A stretch of DNA of 64,000 nucleotides from positions 377,663 to 441,662 of the forward strand of contig NZ_CANMEH010000001.1 in assembly GCF_947496875.1 (NCBI RefSeq), in the 5' to 3' direction. The translations under genes were made by a program, and so were the position numbers. The number at the start of each line of letters is the position of its first letter. Within the stretch, counting starts at the first letter, position 1. Shown here in pieces: positions 46,678-56,106 of the stretch. The notes beneath the pieces were generated by a model. That model saw nothing but the letters and a program-made list of their open reading frames with translations, was not told where the DNA came from and ran no database searches. The stretch is from an uncultured Paracoccus sp. Lineage in GTDB: Bacteria > Pseudomonadota > Alphaproteobacteria > Rhodobacterales > Rhodobacteraceae.

Positions 46678-47658
46678 TTGGAGATGATGTTCACTATCCT
46701 CCAGAAAGTAGCTTATTCAGGCCTCCTCCTTCTTGCCGTGATAGTGCTGAACTTTTTCCTGCTTCACGCGGCGCCGGGGGATGTAGCTGACACGATTGCA
46801 CAGAGCATGGGTGGTGCAGATGCCGAAACCATGGAGCGCATCCGAGCGGACTACGGCCTCGATCTCCCGTTGTGGCAGCAACTTTTGGAATACGTGACCG
46901 GTGTGCTGCACGGCGATCTGGGGTACTCGTTCTTCTTCAATGTTCCCGTCACCGAGCTTCTGTTGGAACGTTTACCAGCAACATTGTTACTGGTCATTAC
47001 AGCACAACTTCTCGCGCTCACTGTCGGGGTTCTGCTGGGGGTGATCTCCGCAAGGCGTCCTAACGGGCTGGCCAGTCACTTTGTAACACTTCTCGCTCTG
47101 TTCGGCTATTCTGCTCCCGTATTCTGGACCGGGATCATGCTCTTGATAGTCTTTTCATTGATGGTTCCCATTTTTCCTGTTGCAGGCATGTCCGACGCGA
47201 CCTTGACAGGTGGATGGTGGGCCCACGCCGTGGATGTGGCGCATCACCTCGTTCTGCCGGCGATCACGTTGGCCTCGATTTTTCTCGCGCTCTATTCGCG
47301 TCTATGTCGAGCCTCGATGCTCGAAGTGCTCGGATCCGACTATATCCGCACGGCCAAGGCAAAAGGTCTAAGCGAGGGGCAGGTCGTGGTGAAGCATGCG
47401 CTCAAAAACGCACTGTCGCCGGTCGTCACGCTGGCCGGTCTCCAGTTTTCCGCTGTCGTTTCCGGCGCCGTATTGGTGGAAACGGTTTTTTCTTGGCCTG
47501 GGCTTGGCACGCTCGCGCTGCAGTCCATCATCGCGCGCGACACGCCGACGATCCTCGGGATTCTTTTTTTCTCATCTTTAGTCGTAGTAGTGGTGAACCT
47601 GATTACTGATATGGTGCTTCGCTTGATTGACCCGCGCATTCGAACAGGCGTGGCATGA
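46678..47658 (+). CDS. ABC transporter permease, DppB type
   Basis: This protein of up to 326 residues has six membrane helices. The periplasmic loop between helices 1 and 2 is long (MERIRADYGLDLPLWQQLLE), as in DppB/OppB. The cytoplasmic EAA loop that contacts the ATPase is LGSDYIRTAKAKGLSEGQVV followed by KHALKNALSPVV. The start could be TTG 46678 (AGAGAGG 5 bp upstream) or ATG 46684/46687. It lies 28 bp after the binding-protein gene and overlaps the next permease by 4 bp. Confidence 0.93.
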   Translation: MEMMFTILQKVAYSGLLLLAVIVLNFFLLHAAPGDVADTIAQSMGGADAETMERIRADYGLDLPLWQQLLEYVTGVLHGDLGYSFFFNVPVTELLLERLPATLLLVITAQLLALTVGVLLGVISARRPNGLASHFVTLLALFGYSAPVFWTGIMLLIVFSLMVPIFPVAGMSDATLTGGWWAHAVDVAHHLVLPAITLASIFLALYSRLCRASMLEVLGSDYIRTAKAKGLSEGQVVVKHALKNALSPVVTLAGLQFSAVVSGAVLVETVFSWPGLGTLALQSIIARDTPTILGILFFSSLVVVVVNLITDMVLRLIDPRIRTGVA

Positions 47659-48539
47659 CGGACTTCGCCACTCCCGTGCCGCCCGAGATCGAACAACCGC
47701 GCGCGCCTCTGGCCGAGACAACGGAAATGTTCCTGCACAATCATGCGGCGGTCGCAGGTCTGATTGTGCTTGTGCTGGTCGTCTTGGCCGCGATTTTCGG
47801 ACCGAGCCTTTATGGAGTTGACCCGTACGAGATGGTCTGGGCACCGTTTACGCCTCCGGGGTCAGAAGGTTATCTGCTGGGAACAGATTATCTCGGTCGC
47901 GACCTCCTCGCCGGAATACTTGCCGGAGCGCGCGTCTCGCTGACGATCGGCATGGCGGCGGCGATCATGTCGGTCTTTATAGGCATCACAATCGGCGCAG
48001 TGGCCGGCTTCTTTCGGGGCTGGGTAGAAGAAGTATTGATGCGAGTCACCGAGTTCTTCCAGGTCCTCCCCACGCTGCTTTTCTCTATGGTGATCGTGTC
48101 GCTTTTCGGTGCATCCCTTCCGGTCATCACTGTCGCCATTGGCCTCGTGAGTTGGACCGCGGTCGCGCGAATCACGCGGGCCGAATTCATGCGAATTCGT
48201 GAACTTGAGTATGTTATGGCTGCGCGCGCAAGTGGTGCTGGCAATTTCAAACTGATCTTTCGTGTCGTGCTGCCGAATGCGTTGCCGCCGATCATTGTGC
48301 AGGCTGCGCTTATGGTCGGGACAGCGATCCTGTTTGAAGCGGGACTGAGCTTCCTCGGCCTCACAGATCCGAATGTCGTAAGTTGGGGGCAGATCATCGG
48401 CTCGAACCGCCCATATATCCTGGATGCGAACTACACAGTGACACTGCCCGGCCTCGCGATCTTCGTAACTGTACTCGCGATTAGCCTCGTTGGCGACGGG
48501 CTGAACGACGCACTCAATCCGCGGCTTAGGGCTCGCTGA
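47655..48539 (+). CDS. ABC transporter permease, DppC type
   Basis: This 294-residue protein with six membrane helices has the N-terminal helix [20 protein letters not shown], then [20 protein letters not shown], the opening of the DppC/OppC core, and the EAA loop [20 protein letters not shown] with [12 protein letters not shown]. Its ATG overlaps the previous stop (ATGA), and its own stop overlaps the ATG of the first ATPase by one base, so the whole transporter is tightly coupled. Confidence 0.93.
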   Translation: MTDFATPVPPEIEQPRAPLAETTEMFLHNHAAVAGLIVLVLVVLAAIFGPSLYGVDPYEMVWAPFTPPGSEGYLLGTDYLGRDLLAGILAGARVSLTIGMAAAIMSVFIGITIGAVAGFFRGWVEEVLMRVTEFFQVLPTLLFSMVIVSLFGASLPVITVAIGLVSWTAVARITRAEFMRIRELEYVMAARASGAGNFKLIFRVVLPNALPPIIVQAALMVGTAILFEAGLSFLGLTDPNVVSWGQIIGSNRPYILDANYTVTLPGLAIFVTVLAISLVGDGLNDALNPRLRAR

Positions 48540-49534
48540 TGCCTCCCGATCCAATCCTCGAAGTAAAAGGTTTGCGGGTGGAGCTGTCTACGCGAAGTGG
48601 CACCGTTCCGGTCCTCGACGATCTCAGTTTCTCGATCGACGCTGGTGAAACGCTTGCCTTTGTCGGAGAGAGTGGCTGCGGTAAGTCGATGACCGCCCTC
48701 GCCGTTATGGGTCTCGTCCCACATCCGATCGGCCGGATCGCCTCCGGTTCGATCCGGCTCGCAGGGGAGGATCTGACGAGAGTGCCCGAAAAGCGGATGC
48801 GCGCCGTGCGCGGCAATGACGTATCAATGATTTTCCAGGAGCCTATGACGGCGCTCAATCCGGTATATACCGCTGGAGAGCAGATTGCGGAATCTCTCCG
48901 CCGGCATCAGGATATGGGCCGCCGCGCCGCGTGGGAGCATGCGATAGAAATGCTGGCCGCTGTCGGAATTCCGGATCCCCGCGGGCGCGCCAGCGCGTAT
49001 CCGCACCAGATGTCTGGCGGGCAGCGCCAACGCGTAATGATCGCGATGGCGCTTGCCTGTCGCCCCAAGGTGCTCATTGCGGATGAACCTACGACGGCCC
49101 TCGACGTGACGGTGCAGGCGCAGATTTTTGAGTTGCTTAAGGACCTCCGGCGCGAGACCGGGACGGCGCTGATTCTGATCACGCACGACATGGGCGTCGT
49201 GGCGGAGATGGCCGAGCGGATGATCGTGATGTATGCAGGTCGCAAGGTCGAAGACGGCATGGTGACCGATGTCATCGCAGAACCGAAGCATCCGTATACG
49301 CGCGGCCTCATCTCCTGCGTGCCGCATCTCGCGGAGGTACTGACTGAGGAGCGCCCAGATCTGACCGAGGTTCCCGGCGTCGTGCCGCCACTGACGCAGT
49401 TTGGACGTGATATGTGCTTGTTCTCCTCCCGCTGTCCACTGGCGGACGATAAGTGTTGGGAAGAAAGACCTCCCGAGCGGCGGTTCGGCGCTGGTCACGT
49501 CGCGGCATGCTGGCATGCAGAGGAGGTATCATGA
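48539..49534 (+). CDS. ABC transporter ATP-binding protein, DppD type
   Basis: This 331-residue ATPase has Walker A GESGCGKS at 43-50, the Q-loop [17 protein letters not shown], signature [15 protein letters not shown], Walker [17 protein letters not shown] and the switch His in [18 protein letters not shown]. The C-terminal oligopeptide-type extension is present with its Cys pattern ([14 protein letters not shown]). It works as a heterodimer with the next gene product. Confidence 0.94.
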   Translation: MPPDPILEVKGLRVELSTRSGTVPVLDDLSFSIDAGETLAFVGESGCGKSMTALAVMGLVPHPIGRIASGSIRLAGEDLTRVPEKRMRAVRGNDVSMIFQEPMTALNPVYTAGEQIAESLRRHQDMGRRAAWEHAIEMLAAVGIPDPRGRASAYPHQMSGGQRQRVMIAMALACRPKVLIADEPTTALDVTVQAQIFELLKDLRRETGTALILITHDMGVVAEMAERMIVMYAGRKVEDGMVTDVIAEPKHPYTRGLISCVPHLAEVLTEERPDLTEVPGVVPPLTQFGRDMCLFSSRCPLADDKCWEERPPERRFGAGHVAACWHAEEVS

Positions 49535-50526
49535 CGCCCCCCCTGCTTTCCGTCAAAGACCTGACGGTGCGCTTCAAGGTTCGTGGCGCTGCGCCGTTCC
49601 GCGAGGCGGCTTACCTCACGGCAGTAGACGGAGTGACATTCGACGTTGCGCGCGGAGAGTCGCTCGGAATTGTGGGAGAGTCAGGCTCGGGCAAATCCAC
49701 TACTGCCCTCGCGATTGCGCGGCTGATCACGCACCATTCTGGGGAAGTCCGGCTCGACGGGGAGGACCTTCTGGCACTCAAAGGAGGAGATCTGCGCCGC
49801 GCCCGTCGAAAGTTTCAGTTCATTTTTCAGGACCCGTATTCCAGCCTTAATCCGCGTAGGCGTGCGGCTGAGATCGTGACTGAGCCGCTGGCGTCGATAG
49901 GCTTGGTGCCCAAGGGCGACCGCAGGAAGTTGGTGGACGATCTTTTCGAGGCGGTTGGCCTTCGTCCCGAGCAGCAGAACCTGTTTCCGCACCAGTTCTC
50001 CGGGGGTCAGCGGCAGCGGATCGGCATCGCTCGCGCATTGGCACCGAACCCCGCACTCGTGATCTGCGACGAAGCTGTCTCGGCTCTGGACGTGGCCGTT
50101 CAGGCCCAAATTCTTAACCTCCTGCGGCGTCTTCAGCGCGAACGCGGTCTGACTTATCTGTTCATCTCGCACGATTTGGGTGTCGTGCAGCATATGTGCG
50201 ATCGCATCGCAGTTATGTATATGGGAAAGATCGTGGAGTTCGCGGACCGTCTCTCTCTCTTCAATTCGCCGCTTCACCCTTATACCTGCGCGCTCCTTTC
50301 GGCCGTTCCCAGCGTCGATCCGGATCGGCGGGCGAGAACAAAGCGGATTCTGATCACCGGCGAGCCGCCGAGCCCAACATCTCCACCACCCGGTTGTCGG
50401 TTCGCCTCAAGATGCCCCGTCGCCGAGCCCCGCTGCAAAACGGAACCTCCACCACTGCGAGAGGTCCGGGAGGGGCATCGCGTCGCGTGCCACCTGGTGG
50501 GAGACGACGCACGCGCGCCGGTCTGA
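49531..50526 (+). CDS. ABC transporter ATP-binding protein, DppF type
   Basis: This 331-residue ATPase has Walker A GESGSGKSTTA, Q-loop FIFQDPYSSLNPRRRA, signature FSGGQRQRIGIARAL, and the C-terminal Cys-rich oligopeptide-transporter motif CRFASRCPVAEPRC. Walker B reads LVICDEAVSALDVAVQ, where the usual Pro after DE is Ala; the catalytic Glu is kept. ATG 49531 sits 5 bp after a perfect AGGAGGT and overlaps the previous stop (ATGA). The longer frame upstream is a shadow. Confidence 0.93.
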   Translation: MTPPLLSVKDLTVRFKVRGAAPFREAAYLTAVDGVTFDVARGESLGIVGESGSGKSTTALAIARLITHHSGEVRLDGEDLLALKGGDLRRARRKFQFIFQDPYSSLNPRRRAAEIVTEPLASIGLVPKGDRRKLVDDLFEAVGLRPEQQNLFPHQFSGGQRQRIGIARALAPNPALVICDEAVSALDVAVQAQILNLLRRLQRERGLTYLFISHDLGVVQHMCDRIAVMYMGKIVEFADRLSLFNSPLHPYTCALLSAVPSVDPDRRARTKRILITGEPPSPTSPPPGCRFASRCPVAEPRCKTEPPPLREVREGHRVACHLVGDDARAPV

Positions 50527-50574
50527 GCTGGCGGGCGGGCCACACAGGGGGACGAAGCTGAGTAGGAGCATGAC

Positions 50575-52221
50575 ATGACCAAGGCAATACGGGTGCTTCG
50601 AGCCCGTAAGATCGTCACGATGAACGGCTATCTTCCTGAAGCGACTCATGTAGCGATCAGTGACGGACGCATCCTCGGCGTTGGCGGGCCGGAGGTCCTG
50701 GAAACGTTCGGAACGGCAGATCTGGACGATAGCTTCGCCGGTAAAGTCTTGATGCCCGGTTTTGTAGAGGGGCATTGCCACGCAAAAGAGGGCGGAATGT
50801 GGGATTTCCTGTATGTGGGTTTCCTGCCGCGCCATGATCCGGACGGTAAGCTGTGGCCAGGGGCCGACAGCATGGAGGCGGTCGTGTCCCGTTTGAGAGA
50901 GGCGTCTGACGCGATGGAGGATCGGGAGGCTCCGCTCTATGCTTGGGGCTTCGATCCAATATATTTTGATGGCGTGCGGATGTCGCTTGCGGATATCAAC
51001 CGGGTGTCGGACACGCGGCCGATCGTCGTTATGCATTCCAACGGTCACGTAATCAACGTGAATTCCGTCGTGCTGGATCGCGCCGGAATCGGTCGCGAGA
51101 CGAACGTTCACGGGGTTATCAAGGATCCTTACGGAGATCCAACCGGGGAGCTGGCAGAGACAGCGGCGAAATACATGGTATTCCGGGTTACGGGTGATCC
51201 CTTTTTCGCCGGGGTCCGCGCGAAGGATCTGGCACGGTTCGCCCAGTCAGCCGCAAATTGCGGCGTGACCACTGCGACTGACCTCTTCGCCACATTCAGC
51301 GACGAGAGCCTCGAGGCCTATCGCACTGCCACAGCCGCACCTGATTATCCGCTGCGCGTCCTGCCTGCGATGAACGTCATCGACCGCCCTCCCGAGGAAG
51401 GTATTGCAGTCCTGCGGGCTGCCATGAAGGGCAACACCGATAAACTGATTTTCGGTCTCTGCAAGGTTATGACAGACGGTTCGATTCAGGGAATGAGCGC
51501 GCGGATGAAATGGCCGGGGTACCATAACGGCGCGCCGAACGGTGTATGGAACCTCGCTCCCGAGCAACTGACTGAGATCGTTTTAGCATATCACGCCGCA
51601 GGAGTGCATCTACATATGCACGTCAACGGTGACGAGGCGTCAGAACTGATGCTCGACGCGATTGAAGCGGCGCTGATTGCTGCTCCGCGGCCCGATCATC
51701 GGCATACGCTTCAGCACTGCCAGATGGCGGACGAGGCGCAGTTTCGGCGAATGAAGGCGCTTGGACTCTGTGTCAATCTTTTCTCCAACCACATCTATTA
51801 TTGGGGCGACCAGCATCGCGAAATAACAATGGGTCCGGACCGCGCCGCCCGGATGGACGCCTGCGCCACCGCCGAACGCTTGGGCGTGCCATTCGCGATC
51901 CATTCGGACGCGCCGGTGACTCCACTCGGGCCGCTATTTACGGCATGGTGCGCGGTAAATCGCCTAACGGCGACAGGCCGGGTACTTGGGCCGCGGGAGC
52001 GAATTTCTGTCGATTCCGCCTTACATGCGATCACGCTGGGCGCGGCCTATACCATCGGCATGGACCATCTCGTTGGCTCGATCGAGCCTGGCAAATTCGC
52101 CGACTTTGCGGTCCTGGAGAGCGATCCACGCCAGATCGAACCTCAGGCTCTGCGGGATGTTGTCGTGTGGGGCACCATCGTTGGGGGTGTACCGCAGCGT
52201 GCTGCGGGACGGGACGATTGA
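50575..52221 (+). CDS. Metal-dependent amidohydrolase, YtcJ-like (COG1574 type)
   Basis: This 548-residue cytoplasmic TIM-barrel hydrolase has the HxH metal motif GHCHA (His67, His69), GLCKVMTDGSIQGMSARMKW with a Lys in the bridging position of this group, HMHVNGDEA, HTLQHCQM and the C-terminal metal Asp in IHSDAPVTPLGPL. It ends with the usual small composite domain (GSIEPGKFADFAVLESDP). Related enzymes cleave N-acyl or cyclic amides; no specific substrate can be named. AGGAG lies 6 bp before the ATG. It is 48 bp after the ABC genes and shares its stop with the next ATG, so it probably acts on the imported compound. Confidence 0.88.
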   Translation: MTKAIRVLRARKIVTMNGYLPEATHVAISDGRILGVGGPEVLETFGTADLDDSFAGKVLMPGFVEGHCHAKEGGMWDFLYVGFLPRHDPDGKLWPGADSMEAVVSRLREASDAMEDREAPLYAWGFDPIYFDGVRMSLADINRVSDTRPIVVMHSNGHVINVNSVVLDRAGIGRETNVHGVIKDPYGDPTGELAETAAKYMVFRVTGDPFFAGVRAKDLARFAQSAANCGVTTATDLFATFSDESLEAYRTATAAPDYPLRVLPAMNVIDRPPEEGIAVLRAAMKGNTDKLIFGLCKVMTDGSIQGMSARMKWPGYHNGAPNGVWNLAPEQLTEIVLAYHAAGVHLHMHVNGDEASELMLDAIEAALIAAPRPDHRHTLQHCQMADEAQFRRMKALGLCVNLFSNHIYYWGDQHREITMGPDRAARMDACATAERLGVPFAIHSDAPVTPLGPLFTAWCAVNRLTATGRVLGPRERISVDSALHAITLGAAYTIGMDHLVGSIEPGKFADFAVLESDPRQIEPQALRDVVVWGTIVGGVPQRAAGRDD

Positions 52222-53129
52222 TGGCTGGGGCTACGCGCGCGTTCACAGTCATCGGCGGTTTTCTCGGTGCTGGAAAGACGACGCTTGTAAACCGTATCTT
52301 GGCAGAGGCGGATGGTGTCCGCTACGCGGTGATGGTCAATGACTTCGGGAGGGTGAACGTCGATGCGAGTCTGATTGCCGAGCATGACGGTCGCACGATG
52401 GCGTTGACCAACGGGTGCGTCTGCTGCTCGCTGGCGGATGGGTTCATCACCACAATGCTACGCCTCATGAAGGATCCAGAGAGCTTTGATCATGTTATAG
52501 TCGAGGCGAGTGGCGTCGCCTTGCCCGATCGGATAATGGACCTCGCCCGGTTGGAACCTGCACTCGCCCCAGACGCCATTATCGTCCTTGTCGATGCCGA
52601 AACACAGGCCGCGCGGCTGGACGATAGACATGTGGGTGAAGTCGTCGCGGCCCAAATCGAGAGTGCGGACATCATCCTCGTCACGAAACTGGATCTCGCC
52701 GGGCCCGGGGCACTCGCTGCCGCCGAGAAGGCAGTGCGCAAGCTCAACCCGACTGCCGCCATCCTCGCTGGCGATCCGGCTGAATTTCATGTTAACGGTC
52801 TCCTCGGAACGGGAGCAGCTATCTGCGCCGAGGCCGGCCGTCGTGACGTTCATGCTGGCTTTCACACCTTAACACTTACTGCGAACGAGCCCGTCTCGCA
52901 CACGGAGTTCGAGCGCTTCACCGCCGCGCTCCCGAACTACGTAATCCGCGGGAAGGGTCATATTTATTTTTCTGGTTCCTCAACTGGTTTCTTGTGGCAA
53001 CGCGTGGGCGCAAGAATGGGCATAACAAACACGGGGGGCCTGGGAGAAACCTCGGAGCTTGTGCTGATCGGAACAGAGCGCCTTACGGGTTTGCAAAATA
53101 TCCCGACGGTGATGAAAGTTGCGATTTAG
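52221..53129 (+). CDS. CobW/COG0523 family GTP-binding metallochaperone-like protein
   Basis: This 302-residue G3E GTPase has Walker A GGFLGAGKTTLVNRIL (P-loop at 13-21), the metal-binding CxCC as NGCVCCSLADG (Cys66, 68, 69), EASGVALPDRI and the base-recognition motif TKLDL. The C-terminal CobW_C domain is present (HTEFERFTAALPNYVIRGKG). There is no His-rich insert of the kind seen in nickel or zinc storage types. COG0523 proteins deliver metal ions to specific enzymes. The ATG overlaps the amidohydrolase stop (TGATG), which points to the amidohydrolase as its client (inference). Confidence 0.9.
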   Translation: MAGATRAFTVIGGFLGAGKTTLVNRILAEADGVRYAVMVNDFGRVNVDASLIAEHDGRTMALTNGCVCCSLADGFITTMLRLMKDPESFDHVIVEASGVALPDRIMDLARLEPALAPDAIIVLVDAETQAARLDDRHVGEVVAAQIESADIILVTKLDLAGPGALAAAEKAVRKLNPTAAILAGDPAEFHVNGLLGTGAAICAEAGRRDVHAGFHTLTLTANEPVSHTEFERFTAALPNYVIRGKGHIYFSGSSTGFLWQRVGARMGITNTGGLGETSELVLIGTERLTGLQNIPTVMKVAI

Positions 53130-53775
53130 CTGTTTGGGATATTATTAGCGCAGTCCGCTGCTTAAAAATGGACGTCGGGCGCGGCAGCTAAAACTACGAT
53201 ATTTGTGTCATTCTTTGCGTAGCTGAGTCGGAATCATCCGGGCTTTGTGGGCCCTTGTGAAAACTGCGGAGCAGGACAGCTGCTCAGGGACTTGAGGCTC
53301 CTGGCAGTTGTCCTTCCTAACAACGATCCAGATCGTATCACGTGTACCTCGCTTCGATTGGCCGGCGCGATCGACCTGCTCGTCGACAACTCGGGACGGT
53401 TTTCGTGGCGGCTTTGTGGCAGAGGAGATATCTTTCGTAGGGAAGATCCGCTAATCAGCACCACTGTCCAGCCGGTAAGCATGCCGGTGCTCCTGCGATC
53501 CTCGATTGCCCAGATCCAGCGTGGAACCGAGCGCGATGAATAAGAACAGCAGGAGAAAGTCGTGCAAGAGTCTCGTTCTTGCCGTGCGCGGTTCGGCGGC
53601 GTGCCACGCAACTCCGCGCTTGCGGCAGGCTTTGTTACAAGGCGGCGCCGAGGTTCTGGACCGCTGCAACCTCACCAGGGTTGAAGCACGCCCTTGAGTT
53701 AAGGATGACCAGATCCGCTGCGCCGGGCCATCAGGACCGTCCCGGCACAAACAGGCAGGATCCGGCTTTCTCGGA
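53130..53775. other. Gap with a gene fragment only
   Basis: 646 bp between the CobW-type gene and the MFS gene. Apart from the antiporter fragment described separately I see no gene with a motif or a ribosome site. The A/T-rich first 100 bp after the CobW stop may carry the operon's 3' end but show no clean hairpin. Confidence 0.5.
53405..53600 (-). pseudogene. Fragment of a CPA2-type cation/proton antiporter
   Basis: On the minus strand one frame reads LLHDFLLLFLFIALGSTLDL, which matches the helix after the regulatory loop of Kef/YbaL-type antiporters. A second frame then reads RRSTGMLTGWTVVLISGSSL, resembling the downstream RxRTGxLxGLTVAQISEFSL segment. The roughly 30 residues normally between them are missing and the frame changes, so this is a small decayed relic. 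The match is by eye. Confidence 0.4.
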
Positions 53776-55041
53776 TCAGCTGGGCGCAAGGCGCGGTCGG
53801 GTGAGAGCCAGGAACACGGCGACCGCCAGCGTCACCAGGCCCACAGCGCCGAAGCCAGTCGCAAAGCTGCCGGTCACACCGATGATCGCCGCTATCGCGG
53901 GCGGGCCCACCACCACGCCGAAGAAAGTGAAGAACAGCGTCCCGCCGGTCATCATCCCCGCCATGCCGGGCGGGGAAAGCCGGGCGACCTCGGCGAGGAA
54001 GACGCCGTTCCAGCCGATGGCGGTTGCGCCGGACGCCACTGCGACGAGGATGACGATCCACAGCGCCCAGTCGGGGCCGGTCAGAGCCATGCCCCCCATG
54101 CAGGCGGCCATGACGATGCCCAGCAGGCTCAGCATGGTCCGCGGCCGCACATGGCGGTCGGCCAGCCAGCCCCAGAGCAGGCGCCCGAGCACCCCCGCAC
54201 CTTGCGCGAACGCCATGACGATGCCGGCCAGGACGTAATCCATCCGGTAGACCTCGGTCAGCCAGATGACCATGTAGGTCGTCACGGACAGCTGCACGGC
54301 GCTGTAGAAGAACGAGCAGAAGGCGACGTCGCGCAGCGCCGGACGCTCCAGGATCAGCCGCAGCGGCGCCAGCACGTCGCGCCTGCGCCGGTGTGCCGGC
54401 CGGTCATGCAGCCCGGCGGCGTCCAGCGCATTCCGCACTGGCTGGCTCAGCGCGGCCATGCCGACGCAGAGGGCTGACACCATCATCAGCGCCGCCTGCC
54501 ATCCCCAACTTGCGACCACCGGCGGCACGATGATCCCCGCCATCGCGCCGCCCAGCGGCACCCCCGTCTGCTTGAACGAGAAGGTCAGGCCCATGCGGTG
54601 CGGCGGGGTGGTCCGCGCCAGCAGATGCGAGCTGGAGGGCGTGATCGGACCATAGCCGAGGCCGATCACCAGCGCGCCGAGGGCCATCCACGCCAGCACG
54701 CCCGTGGCGGTCAGCTGCAGCCCGGCCGCGCAGAACAGAAGCGCGATCTGGCTGACCCGGACCGGCCCAAACCGGTCGATCAGACTGCCGCTGGCCAGGG
54801 ACGAGATCATCGCACCCGAGTAGACCAGCCCGATGAACACGCCCGCGAGCTTGGCGGGATAGCCTGTCGCCAGCGCCGCCTGGGGCGCCAGCACGGGCAC
54901 GGTCACTGCGGCCATGGATGCCAGCGACTGGATCGCCAGCGTGACCAGCAGGGGAAGCAGGGAGGTCTTCAACAGTCCAACTCGGCGAGGGTTCGGAGCC
55001 GCGGCGTGCTCGGGTAGAAGCTTTCGGCGTATGTGAGCCAT
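53776..55041 (-). CDS. MFS transporter
   Basis: This 421-residue protein has about 12 membrane helices. The MFS signature between helices 2 and 3 appears as GSLIDRFGPVRVSQIALL, and a second copy after helix 8 as GWLADRHVRPRTMLSLLGIV, giving the normal two-fold layout around a polar central loop (GLHDRPAHRRRRDVL). The substrate is unknown. It lies 264 bp downstream of the enoyl-CoA hydratase on the same strand, so it may import the acid handled by the CoA genes. The start codon has no clear ribosome site. Confidence 0.88.
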   Translation of the reverse strand: MAHIRRKLLPEHAAAPNPRRVGLLKTSLLPLLVTLAIQSLASMAAVTVPVLAPQAALATGYPAKLAGVFIGLVYSGAMISSLASGSLIDRFGPVRVSQIALLFCAAGLQLTATGVLAWMALGALVIGLGYGPITPSSSHLLARTTPPHRMGLTFSFKQTGVPLGGAMAGIIVPPVVASWGWQAALMMVSALCVGMAALSQPVRNALDAAGLHDRPAHRRRRDVLAPLRLILERPALRDVAFCSFFYSAVQLSVTTYMVIWLTEVYRMDYVLAGIVMAFAQGAGVLGRLLWGWLADRHVRPRTMLSLLGIVMAACMGGMALTGPDWALWIVILVAVASGATAIGWNGVFLAEVARLSPPGMAGMMTGGTLFFTFFGVVVGPPAIAAIIGVTGSFATGFGAVGLVTLAVAVFLALTRPRLAPS

Positions 55042-55305
55042 CGCCTGAGGGTCGACTCCTTATTGCCGGCCTGTTGATGACAGCGCATCCGCCCGGAAGC
55101 GGCGGTGCGCTCGGCAACCTTTTGCGTCATCTGGGACTACTCCCAAACTGCACCGTCCACGCTCGGACTTGGATCGAAGCAAATGTTGAGGTGGCGGTTA
55201 CCACGGTTTCCGCGATCGATCGGGCGCGAAGATCGCCGGCTTCAACATGGCAGGAGCAGCGCTGTCATCCGCCATCTGCGGCTCCGTGAAGTCAGCCCAC
55301 AGCGC

Positions 55306-56106
55306 TCACGTCCCTAAAAACTTTGGCGTCCGCTTCTCAAGAAGGGAGTCTACAGCTTCTCGCTGGTCTCGGGTGTGCTGCACGATGGCCTGGAAACTCG
55401 CGGCAAGATCCAGCGCCGCTTCAAGAGGCAGCGTAGGCGATTGTCGCAACAGCCGCTTGTTGAGTCTGATGCTCTGCGGCGCGAATGCAGTGATACTGTT
55501 TGCCAGCCGCATCGCTGTCGGTATCAGATCATCAGGCTCGGTGACATGCGTGACAAGTCCCCAAGAAAGCGCCTCTTGCGCGTCAAGCGTGCGACACGTC
55601 ATCGCCAGCTCGATTGCCCTCGCGTAGCCGATCACACGTGGAAGATACCACGCCCCACCGTCGCCAGACACAAGACCGACGCGCAGAAAGCTTTCAGCGA
55701 ATCGCGCCGACGTCGACGCGACACGAATGTCACACATCGCGGCGAGATCCATGCCTGCGCCGATTGCATGCCCGTTCACGGCGGCAACCACCGGAACGTC
55801 GAGCCCTGCAAACAGGCGCGGCAGTTGCTGAATATGCCTGCGATAGGCTTCCTGCATCTCCAGTGGAGATCCCCTGAACATCGGATGGTCGCCATCCCGC
55901 ATCTCCTTCACGTTGCCGCCCGAGCTGAAGGCATCTCCCTTGCCAGTCAGCACGATGCAGCCAAGATCCGCGTCGTCGTTAGCGCCTTCGAGAAACGCCA
56001 CAAGGGCGCCGATCACGTCGCCGGAAAGCGCGTTGCGTGTATCCGGGCGATTGAGGACCAGGTGCGCGATCGCGCCGTCGCGCTCTATCTGAACGGCGTC
56101 ATTCAT
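55306..56106 (-). CDS. Enoyl-CoA hydratase/isomerase family protein
   Basis: This 266-residue crotonase-fold protein has the oxyanion-hole segments GKGDAFSSGGNVKEM and VAAVNGHAIGAGMDLAAMCD, and then RFAESFLRVGLVSGDGGAWY. The first catalytic Glu position of classical hydratases is Asp here (AGMDLA) and the second lies in GLVSGDGG, which also differs, so it may be an isomerase or a hydratase with unusual chemistry. ATG 56106 overlaps the stop of the small acyl-CoA dehydrogenase by 4 bp. It is the third gene of a minus-strand operon. Confidence 0.88.
   Translation of the reverse strand: MNDAVQIERDGAIAHLVLNRPDTRNALSGDVIGALVAFLEGANDDADLGCIVLTGKGDAFSSGGNVKEMRDGDHPMFRGSPLEMQEAYRRHIQQLPRLFAGLDVPVVAAVNGHAIGAGMDLAAMCDIRVASTSARFAESFLRVGLVSGDGGAWYLPRVIGYARAIELAMTCRTLDAQEALSWGLVTHVTEPDDLIPTAMRLANSITAFAPQSIRLNKRLLRQSPTLPLEAALDLAASFQAIVQHTRDQREAVDSLLEKRTPKFLGT

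Noticed and set aside
53234..53543. About 98-residue plus-strand frame in the gap before the MFS gene
   Set aside because: No ribosome site, no motif, and the opposite strand shows antiporter-like segments instead.
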